A stretch of DNA of 64,000 nucleotides from Mycogone perniciosa (GCA_025331125.1 JAOALB010000001.1:1178001-1242000); one strand, 5' to 3'. Positions 31,627 to 44,688 are shown, counted from the stretch's first letter. Translations and numbers: made by a program. Notes: generated from the letters alone by a model not told the origin.

Positions 31627-34600
31627 TGGTGTATCGAGCAGAGACAGCTGCTCTTCCTTGATGAAGGGTCTTGACAGCTTCATACGACCCGAGAAAGATT
31701 GCATTTTTATTGTCATAAGTGTAATTGCCGATTTATACACTATTTTCTAGAAGGCATTCGATCATTTCCATCTAGTCGCTGTATACTTTATCGTGAAGGG
31801 GAGTTCACGTGTGATTTGCGTCGAGATAGTAGGCGGCCGCGCCACAGGTGATCAATCCCTACATGAGGCAAGCAAACCCTTTCTATGACGCTTCATGTGT
31901 GGTCTTTTTTGCTCAAAAGTTGTCGTCTACGTGACCCTTAGTTCGTATCCTGGTTAACACTTGGACCATTACCCGCTGCTGGCGGTGCGCGGCGAGGTGA
32001 AACTCTCTCCTCACTCTCAAAATCAATGCATTTCAGTCCTATCCGATGATTCACGAAATCTTCATATCCTAACAGCAAAGAGACCATATACTGGGGGGTT
32101 GTTTTCCGGGGTTTAGTCCAAAGATGTTTTGACCTGTGTGTTTTCCCAACTTGCACCTAGCTGCTCCTATCGGATAACATGGATAAGCAATTAGGTCGGA
32201 AAACTCGGATAATGGTTAAACGAAGGAAATTGCGATATGGAACTCGAGGAAGGCCTAAAGAGGTGGAGAGGAAGAACGCGTCGCGTTCTTCAGGCACTAT
32301 AAATTGGCTGCCCTGGAAACCATCAGTGATACAGATAAGAAGCGGAAGCAGAGACGTCAGAGAGATGAAGAGAGATAGAATCCAGGTGCCCATTATCATT
32401 CCTTAAGCTACAAGTATGTAACGGCTAGCTCCACAAGCCCCAATTATGCAACAGCTCCTCTCGCACCGGATCTAGTTCTCTCTGTCGTAACAGGGATACC
32501 GTGGCCATGGCAAGCCGCCCATGAGTGAACTTTCTCCCTTTCCTGTTCTGTTAGTTGACCTCTGTATATGATTGCAGCGTTGTTCTGGTTACCGTGATAA
32601 GAGTGTCGCGACCTATCAAGGCAGCCCAAGACGAAGGAGTCATCCCAAACTCGTCTTCGGCTTTAAATTCAGGAGAGACTGTGCTTATATATGTTTTGAA
32701 TATCCCTTTCGTCAGTTCCGGCGGCTCAAGAGAGGAATCACCAAGTCTTTCGCAGCCGGAAGGCCTTGACAAAGACATCAGCTTGACAACATCTACTTCA
32801 ACGATAAGGAGTGATCACCACCCTTTGGGCCTTCAGACAAGTACATGTAGTTCTGTGGCTCAATGCTGACAAGTATAATTCTAGGACTGGCTAGCTGCTG
32901 GAAATTGTTCTACATTCAAGCCTTAGCTCGTTTGCCAAAGTTGCTAGCTAACTCCCAGCACTTCTAACTTTTGGATAAAGAGCTGGACGATACCCTGAGT
33001 TCTGCACTGCCTATAGTCATATCTGCATGAGTGAAGGTGTACTTTGTCTTATGTCTCTCTAGTCGAGAACTTGAACACAATATTATTTGCCAAGGGTTGA
33101 GCGAGTGACTCAAGGGTGAGGATCTTGGTGCCTGTATCTGTTGATTGAACGAAGCTGGCGTTGAGATGATGACTGAACATGTCAATATATGTTGCTCGTC
33201 TGTCGTATGTTGGACTGTTAGCAGTTCATGGGTAGCTATTTTGCCTGGTTACTCCGTTGTCCATTTATTGACTATACCAATGAGCTTGCGGGTCATTTAC
33301 GTTTCATAATGGTACCAGGACTCATCTTCCTGATTACTCTGAAGAAGGTTTGTGTACGCTATGAAATCAAGAAAGACATTGAACGGAAGAGGTTGGAAAT
33401 TTAATTACAAATACCAACGATCCAACTTGTGATAGAATTGCAAATGCGATTTAGACGCGCTGGAGCAAAAGTGCTGAGGTGATGATGCTCACAACTTAAG
33501 CCCAGAGGCAGGAGGATTATAGTGAAAATTAAAGTTCCGGAGTGAAGTGCAGCGAAATACTGACACCCATGAACAATTTAACATTTGGTTAATATATTCC
33601 ACGAAAATAAGAATTGCGCAATACAATGATGTGGCGAATGCTGCTCGCTTCTAACATCACTTCCAGTCATCTACGGATAAAGACGACAGGTCTACGTGGA
33701 ACCTTTCATTTATCACTTTTAAGAAAATTGCCACGAAACCACACTAGTAGCTCTACATCTACGAAATATATCGTACATTACCCCGAATTACCTGAATTCA
33801 CTCCATGAAATAGTTCTCGGTTGCTTCGCTATTCACTGAGTAAGTTTGATACCATGTAACATATGCCTACAGAAATACTACGCATTCATAAGCTAATCAC
33901 CGATTTACTCCCTCGCAAGGCTGAAATCCAGGGTCTCGGTAAATGGTGATGGTCTAGTCTGGCTCCTTGAGCTTTTAGGTTAGTGGTGTGGTAAAGTCAG
34001 TTTCGTCTCGTCTTATAGTCGTATCAAGCGAGCGTAACGATCCATGCCATCTATCGCAAATCATCTCAGTTGCACAACATGCAAAGATTTTGATACAAAA
34101 TATCCCCAGTCTCACTAGGGTGTGATTAAGGGGGAGTCTGTCTACCTTCAAGATCCCAGCGTCTCGATGTGCAGGGTCTCACGGAAATTGAACAGGGGGA
34201 GACTCTGATGCACAAGACTCCTTCCATCCTCAGAATGTGGCTGGGGATATCCCTGGGAAATTATATTCCGCATCTTATAGTCCGAAGGCTATACTATAAG
34301 ACCTTCGTTCTAGAAGCAGGGTTCGGGAAGTGCGCCATTTAATTCATACCGCAGATCCGATTTGCCAAGACAATTCTAGAGCAAGGTCTCGCCTTCATCG
34401 GCCACGTAAACTTTGCGACACTAACTCGTGCGACTAAAGAAACCCTGTTACGGTGCTGATGACCCTTCTAGGTCAAACGGTCCGAAGCCAATACAACCGA
34501 ATCATGGGAGTGACGAAAGACCAGGGTATCAGAAGTCATGTGCAGATTGTATGCTTCGGTCTACAGTACTTTAATTAAAGGATGGATTGAAAGACAATAG

Positions 34601-34798
34601 TTTGCTAAGAATGTTTGTCATGGCTTCTATACTGGGTCTATCTCTGAGTTTGAGTAGATATGACGAAAAGAGTACAGAAGGTAATTGTTGATTAAAGAAC
34701 AGGTTTATGAATGAATGAAGCTCTAACAAAAGGTCGTCGAAGAAACATTGCTGCAGCAATTTTGGATAGCCCTGACAGTAAAACTGCCAACAGATAAC
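31627..34798. other. Large intergenic region, no gene recognised
   Basis: Over 3 kb without a convincing gene. Short frames at 32157-32399 (-; hydrophobic start MIMGTWILSLFISLTSLLPL) and 32551-32778 (-) could be small exons, but I could not link them or recognise a family. 34130-34330 (+) has an open stretch with no known similarity. Local base composition becomes AT-rich after about 32900. Confidence 0.35.
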
Positions 34799-36642
34799 TT
34801 ATGAGGCCTTGCATAGTCTTCCGGAGTTGAAGTCATAAGTCCAATCATCGCTTCCCACCGCCGTCAAGCCGTAGAAAGTGCCTGTTGGATCATACTTCTT
34901 CTTGATCGACTTCAGTGACTGATAGTTTGTTCCATAGAAAACCTGCTGCCAGTTGGGCTGGTGCATATCCGCCTCGTTGAGGTACGCAGCCTGGAGGGGC
35001 GACAAGTTCTGCAGCTGAGGCATCAAGACGTTGGTCACCTTCTGCTGGGCGTTGACGTTATTCTGGAAGTTCAGAGGATCATATGGACTACCACAAATGT
35101 TGGTACTGTCTAAAAATGATGAAGTAAATATCATTAGGAAGACTCACATGCCAATGACGGCACTGGTGATGCTCGTACGCCATGCGGGGTTGACAGCGTT
35201 AGCAACCTTGGTTCCGTTAGAGACATTGACAGAAACGCCAGAGACGACACCGCCGTTCTCAACAATGAATCGGAAAGCCTTTGTGACACTGGCAGCGCCG
35301 GCCGTGGAGTTGAGAAGGGTTCGTGGAATAAGACGGCCGCCAAGATTGAACTCGGTGACGTTTGACGGGGGGTTATAAGCGCGGTAGCTGTCAAGGAAGG
35401 TCGGGAACTCATCAACGTGCAAGCCTGTCATTAGATCGGTTAGGGTCATCAAAGATCTTGCGCAACTGCAGGAATTGGCGTCGACATACCATAGCCAATA
35501 CCGCTCTGGTTCAGTACTTTGATAGTCGGGTCCAAAAGTGACTGAAGCTTCGCCTTGCTCACGCCAGGGGCATTGATCGGTTGTACAAGGAAAAGGCCAG
35601 GGACAAGCAAGAAGATACTGACAGCTCCAGTGTCTACTATGCTAGGCAGAGTCGTCAAGTAAGTCTGAACAGCATTATAGAATACATCGTCAGACACTCC
35701 CTGACTGGTGAAGGTCAAATTTGCAGCAGAAGATGGCAGATCAGGATACGCCCGGAGAGTCAGGGATAGTACAGCAGCGTACGTTCCACCACCGCCACCA
35801 CTGAGAGCCCAGTAAAGATCGGAGTTTTTCTCAGGGGTTGCAATCAAGTATTGGCCGGTGCTTGTGATAACCTCCCACTCGAGGACCTGGTCGGCAGCGA
35901 GACCGAACTTGCTAGCAAGCGGGCCATGGCCACCACCCTGACTGTAACCTCCTGCAATGCCAACAGTCGGGCAGTTTCCAGTGACAATAGCAAGACCGTT
36001 GGCGTGTGCCACGTTTTGAGCTTCAAAGTTGGCAACACCGGCGCCGACCTTGAGAGCCTTGCCGTTGTAATTGCGGGACTTGTAGCCAATGACTTCAATG
36101 TCCTTCAGATTATGGGTCCATATGGCCAACGCGCCAGCACCTGTCGACTTTCCAAAGTAATCGTGGCCGGTGTTGCGAATCACGAGCCTGATGTTGTTCA
36201 ATTGCGCAAACCAGATGGCGGCCAGGTAGTCCGTGAAAGAAGTGGCATTCACGGCATATTGGATTTGGGTGCCAGTAACGCACTGAGCGCTGGGTGCTGT
36301 GAAAGGATCGCAGCTGGAATTCGCAAAGAAGTGGGCCATAGGCGAGGAGGAGGACTCGATATGTGTCTCAGGGAAACCCCATACGGACTTCAAGTTGGCG
36401 CAGGCTTGAGTGTTGTAAGCACCAAAGGCAGAGTTATGACAAACACTGCCAAGAGGTACGGTAGCTACCAGCTTTCCGCCAATTGTCGCATTGAAGAGCT
36501 TCCAGGATATTGTAGAGGGCCAGCAAGAGTCCGTGGGCAAGCAGCGGCACTTTGATGTCAAAGTAGTTGCGGTCTCAGCATCTGCGGCAGCAATTGATAT
36601 GAAAGCCGACACAGCGGCCAAGAGGGCAAAACATCGAACCAT
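34799..36642 (-). CDS. BBE-type FAD-linked oxidase, secreted
   Basis: A berberine-bridge-enzyme-like flavin oxidase of 578 residues in three exons (36642-35490, 35424-35148 and 35105-34799). It starts with a signal peptide (MVRCFALLAAVSAFISIAAA). Both covalent flavin attachment residues are visible: His160 in RNTGHDY and Cys224 in GNCPTVGIAGG, followed by GGGHG. This implies bicovalent FAD and an oxidase acting on alcohols, sugars or a secondary metabolite ring. The C-terminal BBE segment (YDPTGTFYGLTAVGSDDW) is present. The ATG at 36642 is preferred over 36672 because it heads the leader peptide. The last intron uses the GACAG acceptor; the nearer TTTTAG would break the frame. Such enzymes are frequent tailoring enzymes in fungal clusters, which fits its neighbours. 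Confidence 0.92.
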
Positions 36643-38990
36643 CTTGAACTTTTCTCGGCGCTTCAAGGCCACACAAGGATGAGTCTCTAGACTTTTGACG
36701 ATAGGGCTGTTGGCTCTCGACCCCCAACTGTGGAAGGCGGGCTAGAGTCTGAGGAATGAGACTGAAGAGCTTGAGAACAGAAGTCAAACTACATTGGCGA
36801 TCATCTTATTCATGTACAACAGCGAGGCGCCCGCTATGAAGGTTAGATCGTCAGTGCAACGAGGTATGACATTGGCGGAGCAAGCATTATGCCACGAGGT
36901 CGGCCCTGGTGCCGGGAGTCCCCTGATTCGACTGGGACGCCACGATAGCCATCACCGGGGTAATAATAATGGCCTTGCCGGAAAACTTCTAGCCTTCAGG
37001 ACACCAGTTGGTGCGATCTGCTCTCTTCCCTCAAATTGCCCACAATAATCGCCGTGTCGTGTTCGGAATTGGGAATCGGGAGTCGCAATCGCAAGATCCA
37101 AGCGTCGACTATTGACGATGACGCCCAAAGCGGCCTGACGGTGGCTAGGCGAATCCATCGTTCACCAGCGACATAATTGAGGGAGAACGAGAACGAATGG
37201 AAAGAAAGAGGCTATTCACCTTCTAGAAGGTACGGTATATGAGAAGTTAATGCGATCATAATTGAGACTCAAACTATTATGGGGACAGCATGAACCGAAA
37301 GGATTATGTGGTCCCCTCTGGGAAGGTAACGAGTCAGATCTAGAAACTAGAGTGATAAAAAGGCATGAGAAGGCTTCCATGGAAAAGCTACCCTGGGAAA
37401 GGCGAAGGCGTGTTACTGGAGCCACACCATAAGCGCTTAGACGCCGTCATGGCTAAAAATGGATAAGAGTACAAAGATCTGTGGAATACGGAGTACTACG
37501 GAGTACATTCTGAGTATCCGTCCATGATCGGGTGACCAGATCAATCATGATCATCTCTCTTTAGGCGGCTCCATAGTGTAGTAGGTAAAAGACCACCGAG
37601 ACCCAGAGTCTTAATTACCCATTGTTTTCGAGGAGGAAGAGCTTCTTGATGTGGCTTACATGGTACGTATGATTTTATGTAAACTTATTCCGCATGGTTT
37701 TCGGAATTTTATCAAAGCTGAAATGTAAGGACCCTCGTCCAATATCCGAGGGACCTCGCGAGGGATCAACTCCCCTGAGCCTTCCAGCCAAACACAATTT
37801 GTACTGGTGAAAGTCATGACTGGAAAAGCAAGGGTAATGGAGAATTCCGGATGCAATAATAGGGAAAAGCAGGGACGGCCTCGGCCGAATCCGTCTGTGT
37901 GCTGCATTGTAGATCAATCAATCAGGCAGGCCAAATTCCCAAGTACAGAAAGACTAGCTACTCCTTGCAAAGAACTTGCTCAGAAAAGTTCCAATAAGAT
38001 TGCGCTGGTTGGTCATGAGATTTAGACTGCCTGCATTATATTGTATGTGGATCAACAATCATTATCTTTCTGGAACGTGTCAAACTAGGTTGCTGCCCAC
38101 GTGTGTTGACAGCTTGGCTTGCTTGGCTTCGCTTGCGTATTCGATGTAGAACACGATTCTGTCATGCCATTCTGGTCTCTTCAAGGTTTACAATCTTCGA
38201 TATTCCCTCAAGCCAATGTATTTAGGAACGGGTTGATCCACTCCATTGCTATATATGGAAGACTTAGCGTCAAGTAAGAACAAGGGTTTGAGTTGCCAAC
38301 CTCTGCGGCCCGATGGTGGCGTCAGCAAATCCTTCCATTAGCACGAGTAATACCTGGTATTGTACCCAAATTTATATGAATTCACATACAGGCCTGTCCG
38401 CTCGCCACGAATTAGTGTTCAGTTGATTAGGTCTCCGTTACTGAGATTAGAAGACTGGGATTCTATCGATTTCCCCCCGGGACACCCGCAGTTCTGATCC
38501 TTGGACTACTTTTAGTGTCCACAGCCGCAATCTCGCAAGAATCGGCGTAGATAGCAAATTATGGATTATCTGGCCGGCCCATGGCAGAGCCGTATTTACC
38601 CTTGGTTAGTTGTAACTTGACCTTCGATTCGATGCAATATTCCATGCTGTTACCGTCTCTGTGTAGGACATTCGCAACCAAGCCTTTCTACGAGATTGCA
38701 TCACAGTTGTATATTTGATCAGGTGCTCATAGATACCTTGACCTATGCAAGCCCTTGGTCCTTGTTTGCTACAGAATCTTGTAAACCTTCGTAAACTATG
38801 ATTCAAACTGAATTTTCTGATCATTCATGCCACCCATAAGTCCATTTTTACGAAATGAATAAGGAGAAAGAAAGGAAAACACCCAAAGTGTTTGATGTAT
38901 TAGCCTATCCACCACAGGTGAAAGACTGTACTCCATCCTAGAAATATCCATCTTCATTTCATTCATCAGTCTTCATCATTTATCAAGTCA
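36643..38990. other. Intergenic region, no gene recognised
   Basis: Upstream region of the BBE oxidase and 3' flank of the UbiA gene. It contains two TACGGAGTA copies (37487 and 37497). No coding signal assigned. Confidence 0.4.
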
Positions 38991-39947
38991 TCAAAGATCT
39001 GCCGAGACGGCCCCAAACATAGGCAAAGAGTAAAGACTCATTGTCCACAAGCACCACATCTTCCACGTCTTTGCATCCTCCTTTGCTGTTCGGCGCAAGT
39101 TTGCGCTCATCGCCACCGCACCTCCAACCACAAGCGTCAGAGCGTACGCCCACGGTCCGGGCCGCCAGAAGTACGTGCAGATGCAGGACCAGCAGATCAC
39201 ACAGACGGCGATCGAAATCCGGGATACCTGCTCCCCCAATAGAAGCGGAATCGACAATCGTCCGCGTGTCTGATCGCCTTCCTGATCTTTGAGGTCCTGC
39301 ACCTGCATGGTGGTAAGGATCACTCCTGAGATAATGAGGATCCACGTCAGGCCGCCCTGGTTAACTTCGGCATGTCCACCGAGAGCGATCTGCAAAGAAC
39401 CGTGATTGAGGAGCCCGTATGCAATAGATATAATAAGGTCTCTCACCACCTCGTCTCCACCCTTAATGTCGTTGTAGAGCCATGTGAGGATCTGTATAAA
39501 GACTCCTTCTTTCCAAACTCCGAGATAATAGTTGAGCAAGAGAGCAGTGGGAACAGCCAGGAGCATAGACCTCCTCGTCTGCTCTCCAGTAACCTTTCCC
39601 GAAGGTATCGGTCGCCAGGGCTTGTTGATAAGGTCTTCCTTGATGGACTCGTCGGACCGTTGGTTTGCAAGATCGAAGATGAGAACGTTGTACCAGTTGA
39701 AAATGATGACCAAGGGGAGTTGTTGGACCACCTGTAAGGGCGATGGAACCTGCCCGTCTGCAAGATGGGAGCCTGCCAGGGCACCCAGGATACCAAACGT
39801 CGTGTTGGGAATGACAAATGTTGTAAAGTTGCTTTCTGTGAATTCCCAGATCAGGTACGGGATGAAGAGGATTGTAGAGACGATACTACGCTGGCGGCAG
39901 AGCGTAGGCCGTATAGCGTCCTCAACACACTTGTCCATAATATTCAT
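38991..39947 (-). CDS. UbiA-superfamily integral membrane enzyme (terpene cyclase or prenyltransferase)
   Basis: Intronless, 318 residues, eight or nine hydrophobic segments. Two acidic motifs stand on the expected loops. The first is FDLANQRSDESIKED (D92, D99, D105) followed by NKPWRPIPSG; the second is QDLKDQEGDQTRGR (D218, D221, D225). UbiA enzymes bind isoprenyl diphosphate through Mg2+ at these motifs. The first motif lacks the N-D-x-x-D of aromatic prenyltransferases (COQ2 type), having a D-x6-D spacing, and the N-K-P-x-R-P-x-P block is typical of the fungal branch that includes the UbiA-type sesquiterpene cyclase of fumagillin biosynthesis. I infer a terpene cyclase or a specialised prenyltransferase, not ubiquinone synthesis. 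I chose the ATG at 39947; the longer frame begins with TTG. Neighbours are a BBE oxidase, a GMC oxidoreductase and a P450. Confidence 0.85.
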   Translation of the reverse strand: MNIMDKCVEDAIRPTLCRQRSIVSTILFIPYLIWEFTESNFTTFVIPNTTFGILGALAGSHLADGQVPSPLQVVQQLPLVIIFNWYNVLIFDLANQRSDESIKEDLINKPWRPIPSGKVTGEQTRRSMLLAVPTALLLNYYLGVWKEGVFIQILTWLYNDIKGGDEVVRDLIISIAYGLLNHGSLQIALGGHAEVNQGGLTWILIISGVILTTMQVQDLKDQEGDQTRGRLSIPLLLGEQVSRISIAVCVICWSCICTYFWRPGPWAYALTLVVGGAVAMSANLRRTAKEDAKTWKMWCLWTMSLYSLPMFGAVSADL

Positions 39948-41202
39948 TGATTTAAAGAACTGCAAGTAAAACTGGAAACGCGGGATGACTCCAAGCTATT
40001 AGAATAAATCTGTGGACACCACTTCAAGTGCAAGTAATCGGGGCTTCCCACGAGCTATGGCAATCAACGAAAGGAACCACATATGAACCAACCAACACGA
40101 CCCAAATATTGTCAACGTATTACTTCAGACGATGCGCCACTACTCGACTTTGAAGCCCCCGTTTCGCTAAATGGGTCTGAGTGATGATACTAGGGACATG
40201 CATGACAACCGAGTTGGCATGCTGTTGGAAATTCAAAACCTGCTTCTTGATAAAAGACTGCATCCCATAGAAATCGGGAATATAGGCCATGTTAGTGTCC
40301 GAACCGCTGGGCTATCTTAGAGAATTCCCCAAAGGAGTTCGATCATTCGACAGTCAAGGTCACATGTGTACCCGTACGAGTGAACTAAAGAGTCAAAGTG
40401 GCAAGCAAAGTGTGTCTATGTATGCGAGCAGCAATGCTAATGTCTCGGCATCCGTGCATTCTGCACCATTTATCTTCGGTAGCTGTTCTTGATACCCGCT
40501 TGGGAAGTTGGGAAATCCCTCTGTCGGTGGCTCAGGCATTCTTATTTGCCACTTGAGCAAAGAAGGAGTAGTACGCATAGAGGAACTGTCGAAGCTAAAA
40601 GTTTAGCCAAATGCTAACTGCCGGGTTATCGAAAGGGGCAAGGTTGGATGATCTTTGCTATGCGGTTACACATCACTCTTGCGTCCCATGTGTCACGTAG
40701 AGATGCTTATTGGATTCCGGATAGCTATCATCCGTGCAAGAAGAAGCTACTGGATCCATGTTGTAGTCAGTATTGATCGTCGGCGTAACGCTGTCAACTA
40801 ACTACTAGCGGAGAAAATAGGATTCAAGACAGATGTAGCTTATCTTTGATCCAAAACACACCCCATCCTTTATCTCATAGTAGGAACAGTCCATACTCAC
40901 GAAGGGTGCGAATTACATACTCGTCTAATACACCGAATCCTAGTATAAGACCGGGGTTTTACAGTTTGTCGCACGTCCCAACTTGAGTCCATGCCCCGAA
41001 TTACTCCGAGTAAGACGGAATCTACTGGTTTTAAGTAACATGGTAAATATGGTAAATATCATTCTTCCTATACTTAGAAACACATTATACATACTCCTCA
41101 TATCACTACTCATCGGCGTGGATATTATCCGCGTTTTGCCATATGCGCTTTGCGCAGACCAAAACGCCGCACTCAAGTCTGAAGTGCGATTTCTTAGGTT
41201 GC
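39948..41202. other. Intergenic region, no gene recognised
   Basis: Presumed promoter of the UbiA gene plus the 3' flank of the GMC gene. No coding signal identified. Confidence 0.4.
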
Positions 41203-42966
41203 TTACAGACCCCTCTTGATTATCTCTGCAGCATGCTCGGCAACACCGTACACAGTCGCCTGGGGGTTCGCGCGTGGGGTAAGAGGAATGATGCTGGCGT
41301 CGCATACACGCAGGTTGTGACACCCATAAACCCGGAGTTGCGGGTCTACCACACCCCCAAGCTCCTGGGGCATCATGGAGCATGTTCCCGTGAAGTGGTG
41401 TGCACCGACAGCCGTTTGACGCACATAATCCTTGGCATGCTCGAGAGCTTCAGCCATGGCCCCAGCTGGTGGCGCCGCGGCGTTTCGTTTCCCGCCAGCT
41501 TTGAGGTGGCTGGCAAGCGGCTCCGCTGCCGCAATCGACTCCACGAAGCGGAGGTGTCGAGCTATAATCTCAATATCCAGAGGGTGTGAGAAGTAGCGAG
41601 GATTGATGGCCAGTTCGGATGTAGACGTGATGTGGACAGAACCGCGCGAGAGAGGATGCGCAAGCAGCAGCGCAACTGAGAAGTAATTTTCGGTTCCCTC
41701 CGGTGTTTTCGCCATTTTGCCATCGGGACTAAATTCCGCATAGCCAGGGAACGAAATATAGCAGCCCGATACTTCTTGGGGAGAAGTCAAGATAGATCGC
41801 ACGAAGTTGGCATGGGCTTCCACAAACCCATTAGCATCAGTGACATGCTTCTCAAGAAGATTCTCAAGCTCAGCTTTGCCCTCGGCAGTCTGGATGCCTG
41901 GGAATGGCAGTTGAGCCCCCTCGTTGGTATTGCTGTTTGCAAATGGGCCCAATTGCTTGCCATATGCCTCCACAGCAGCTCCAAGAGCCGCCGGATCCTG
42001 GCGCGCAAGAGCATCCATCGTCTTCTCCCCATCACGGGTCTCGAAGCTCAGACCACACATGACATGGTTCTGCAGATTCTCGCCAACATTGGGATTGTCA
42101 ATGACGACGTCGATCCCCAGTTTCTTAAGTAGCGTTGCATCACCAACACCAGAGAGTTCAAGTAGTCTGGGGGTATTGATGGTGCCAGCAGTGAGGATAA
42201 TCTCCGTGCCCGTGACAGTCTTGGTCTCACCGTCCTGGGTGTACTGGACTCCCTCTGCAGAGATGCCATCGGCTTGCTTGTTGAAGACAATTCTATCAAC
42301 TGTAACCTTAGTCAACAGAGTCAAGTTCTCTCTAGAGCGAGCTGGTTTGAGGTATGCGTTGGCAGCATAGCTCCTTGTCTTGGTAGCAGGATGGATGCTG
42401 TCGGCAGTTTGGACGGGCCCATATGCCTGGCCAGAGTAAAGATCGCCATGGCCAGGGAATCCAAGACTACTCAATGTGTCCCTCAAGACTTTTGGCCAGG
42501 CATTGTCAGTGTCATTTGGATAACTGAGCTGAAGCGGGCCAGAGCCTGTGGCTTCTGTCTGTGTCCCAAACTGCCGAGTCAAGGTGTATGACCTAGCGAG
42601 AGACTTGGAGAAGCTTTGCCAGTCCCATCCTGGGTTTCCCAGCTTCGCCCACGCGTCGACGTTTGCCTTGGACGTGGGCGTAAAGGCGAGGCCGTTGATG
42701 GCACTTGAACCACCAAGGATCCGGCCCTGCGGAAATGCAATTTCTCGGCCATCAAAGCCATCCTGCGGAACGGTCCGGAACTTCCAGTCTGCGTCAGTAT
42801 TGAGCAGGGTCGGCCACATAATTGGAACCGAGGTGCTGGGGTTGACGGTTTGGTCCTCGCCAGCCTCAAGAACGAGAACCCGCTTGCGAGAATCTTCAGC
42901 GAGTCGGGCCGCCAGGACCAGGCCTGAAGTTCCGCCGCCAACAATGATGTAGTCGTAAGGCGCCAT
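41203..42966 (-). CDS. GMC oxidoreductase
   Basis: An intronless FAD-dependent alcohol/aldehyde oxidoreductase of 587 residues. The N-terminal dinucleotide fingerprint DYIIVGGGTSGLVLAARL and the following E in VLVLEAGE bind FAD. The first GMC signature is in GRILGGSSAINGLAF. The second is in GTINTPRLLELSGVGD. The active-site pair lies near the C-terminus: His about 524 in AHHFTGTCSM and Asn about 567 in NPQATVYGV. No signal peptide, so probably cytosolic. I chose the ATG at 42966 because the frame extension to 42975 begins with TTG. It lies on the same strand as the UbiA and BBE genes and is divergent from the P450. It may oxidise an alcohol intermediate of the same pathway. Confidence 0.94.
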   Translation of the reverse strand: MAPYDYIIVGGGTSGLVLAARLAEDSRKRVLVLEAGEDQTVNPSTSVPIMWPTLLNTDADWKFRTVPQDGFDGREIAFPQGRILGGSSAINGLAFTPTSKANVDAWAKLGNPGWDWQSFSKSLARSYTLTRQFGTQTEATGSGPLQLSYPNDTDNAWPKVLRDTLSSLGFPGHGDLYSGQAYGPVQTADSIHPATKTRSYAANAYLKPARSRENLTLLTKVTVDRIVFNKQADGISAEGVQYTQDGETKTVTGTEIILTAGTINTPRLLELSGVGDATLLKKLGIDVVIDNPNVGENLQNHVMCGLSFETRDGEKTMDALARQDPAALGAAVEAYGKQLGPFANSNTNEGAQLPFPGIQTAEGKAELENLLEKHVTDANGFVEAHANFVRSILTSPQEVSGCYISFPGYAEFSPDGKMAKTPEGTENYFSVALLLAHPLSRGSVHITSTSELAINPRYFSHPLDIEIIARHLRFVESIAAAEPLASHLKAGGKRNAAAPPAGAMAEALEHAKDYVRQTAVGAHHFTGTCSMMPQELGGVVDPQLRVYGCHNLRVCDASIIPLTPRANPQATVYGVAEHAAEIIKRGL

Positions 42967-44688
42967 TCTGGGCAATAAACTAGCTAGGATAGAAGATAGT
43001 GATGAGTCGTATAAGATGTAGTATGCAAGAAGATTGTCGGAGAAACCATGCGGAGCACTTTCTCCTTTAGACTTAGTGATGTGAGAAGCTCTTCAAGGCT
43101 GCGAGGTCTTGTTGTTGATCTTATAGAGGCTGACATATTCTCCAGGTTGTCCTTGCATGTGGCTGCCTGTCCCCTCACAACCAGCAGTCAAGTTCTGGCT
43201 GTCGCTCATACAATAGTGGTCGCGGATTGTCTTTCTTGAAATCTTTCATCCACAAGGCTTGGGTGTCACTCTAGGTGCATGTGCAGTGCAGCCCACAATA
43301 CAGTAATGTCAATGCAATGGTACAATGCGATACAAAGGTGATGGCGATCACACCCCAACAATACGACGTTGACATGACGGAGTTCAGTAGCAGTGCGAAC
43401 ACCGAAAACTTGCGCCATCAGCCAATGGATAACGACAATTGGCCAATCCGACCACTCTGGGAAAGGATTGAACTTTTGAAAAGATCCCTACTAACCGACG
43501 GTCTGAGCACGCCAACGAAGCACACTCTAAGTGTATGATTGGACGTCTCATCACACATTATGCCAAGCACTCTGCCAATGGATTCGGGAGAATCATGTGG
43601 CCAAGACATCATATCTGTCTCATAAGTCAAAAATCACCAACGGTACAAATAATCTTTCAGACATGATGCACATGTCCATCTTAGTCCCTGCCGGCTACGC
43701 TGGGATCACCATCAGACAAAGCGAGTTCGCGGATCCGCCGGGGCGCTCCGCTCCTTGTGGGCACGGGATGCTGGGGTATCTCATTCTCCCGTTCTCGTAT
43801 TCTCCACGCCAATCTCAAGATATCCTTTTTTTTATATAAAAAATACATGTCTATGATGGCCCTTTCTTCTCTAATTAAAAGCCTGAGGAGGAAAATATCC
43901 AACATCGGAGCATCAAAGACTTATCAAGCACTTTCAACTTCATGATACTCGTAGACGGGTTATTTTCGAAGTACTTGGTGGAAAGTAGAAACAGGGTTCC
44001 CCTGCGAAGGAAGATCGTCAATCTTATTTAGGTCAAGATGACACCCTTGGCTTCCCACTTATTAATACCATGTCCATGTCTGTGCGGATCAGTCCGAGCT
44101 CTGAACACCCTTGAGGCATCTTTCTGATTCTCCCACACATTTTGAGTCCATGGGATCCTAGATTTGCGATAGACTTTCAGCTGATGGTGAAGATTGGTTG
44201 TGCCTCATCTTACGAGTACACAAAATCCACCCTGTTACTTCCATAGTGGACCTCAATGGCTAGCGAATTCCCACCAAATGCAATCACGGAGATCAGCCAA
44301 CCTTTATTCGCCTGCTCTTTGTGGCAAGGCAGGATTGACATGCATTGCAAGATAGCGTCAGACTATTTAGCATGGAACAGCAGTGAGATAATGCCTAGGG
44401 TTGCATACGGAGCAGTCCGCAAAACTTGGAGTGCATATGTACGTAATACAATGTGTATGTACAAAGAACACGTTCCTATCCATCGAAATGCGATCCAATG
44501 GCGTATAAGGTATACCAAAGGAAAGTGAATCTATGAGATCGCGGTGTTCTTGTTGATATTCTTCAAAAAGAAAAGGAAAATACCACACACAACTACTAAA
44601 CTGGGGGCCTTGCGTTTTCTCGTTTCACGGCCTCGATGCCTGGATGCCGCTTGACAACTAACTTCAATTTTGGCTCCTTCATCCAGAT
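42967..44688. other. Divergent intergenic region between GMC and P450 genes
   Basis: 1.7 kb that must hold both promoters. A 90-residue open frame at 44256-44528 (+) is unrecognised. TACGAGTA-type words are at 43946 and 44211. No further feature assigned. Confidence 0.4.

Noticed and set aside
32157..32399. Minus-strand frame with hydrophobic start, possible small secreted protein
   Set aside because: The sequence after the hydrophobic segment is featureless and no supporting exon or promoter was found.
35851..36555. 234-residue + strand open frame
   Set aside because: Antisense to the BBE oxidase, whose flavin motifs are unambiguous on the minus strand.
37564..37640. tRNA-like start GGCTCCATAGTGTAGTAGG
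   Set aside because: It resembles an acceptor and D-arm 5' half, but no matching 3' acceptor strand or T arm with TTCGA follows at the right distance.
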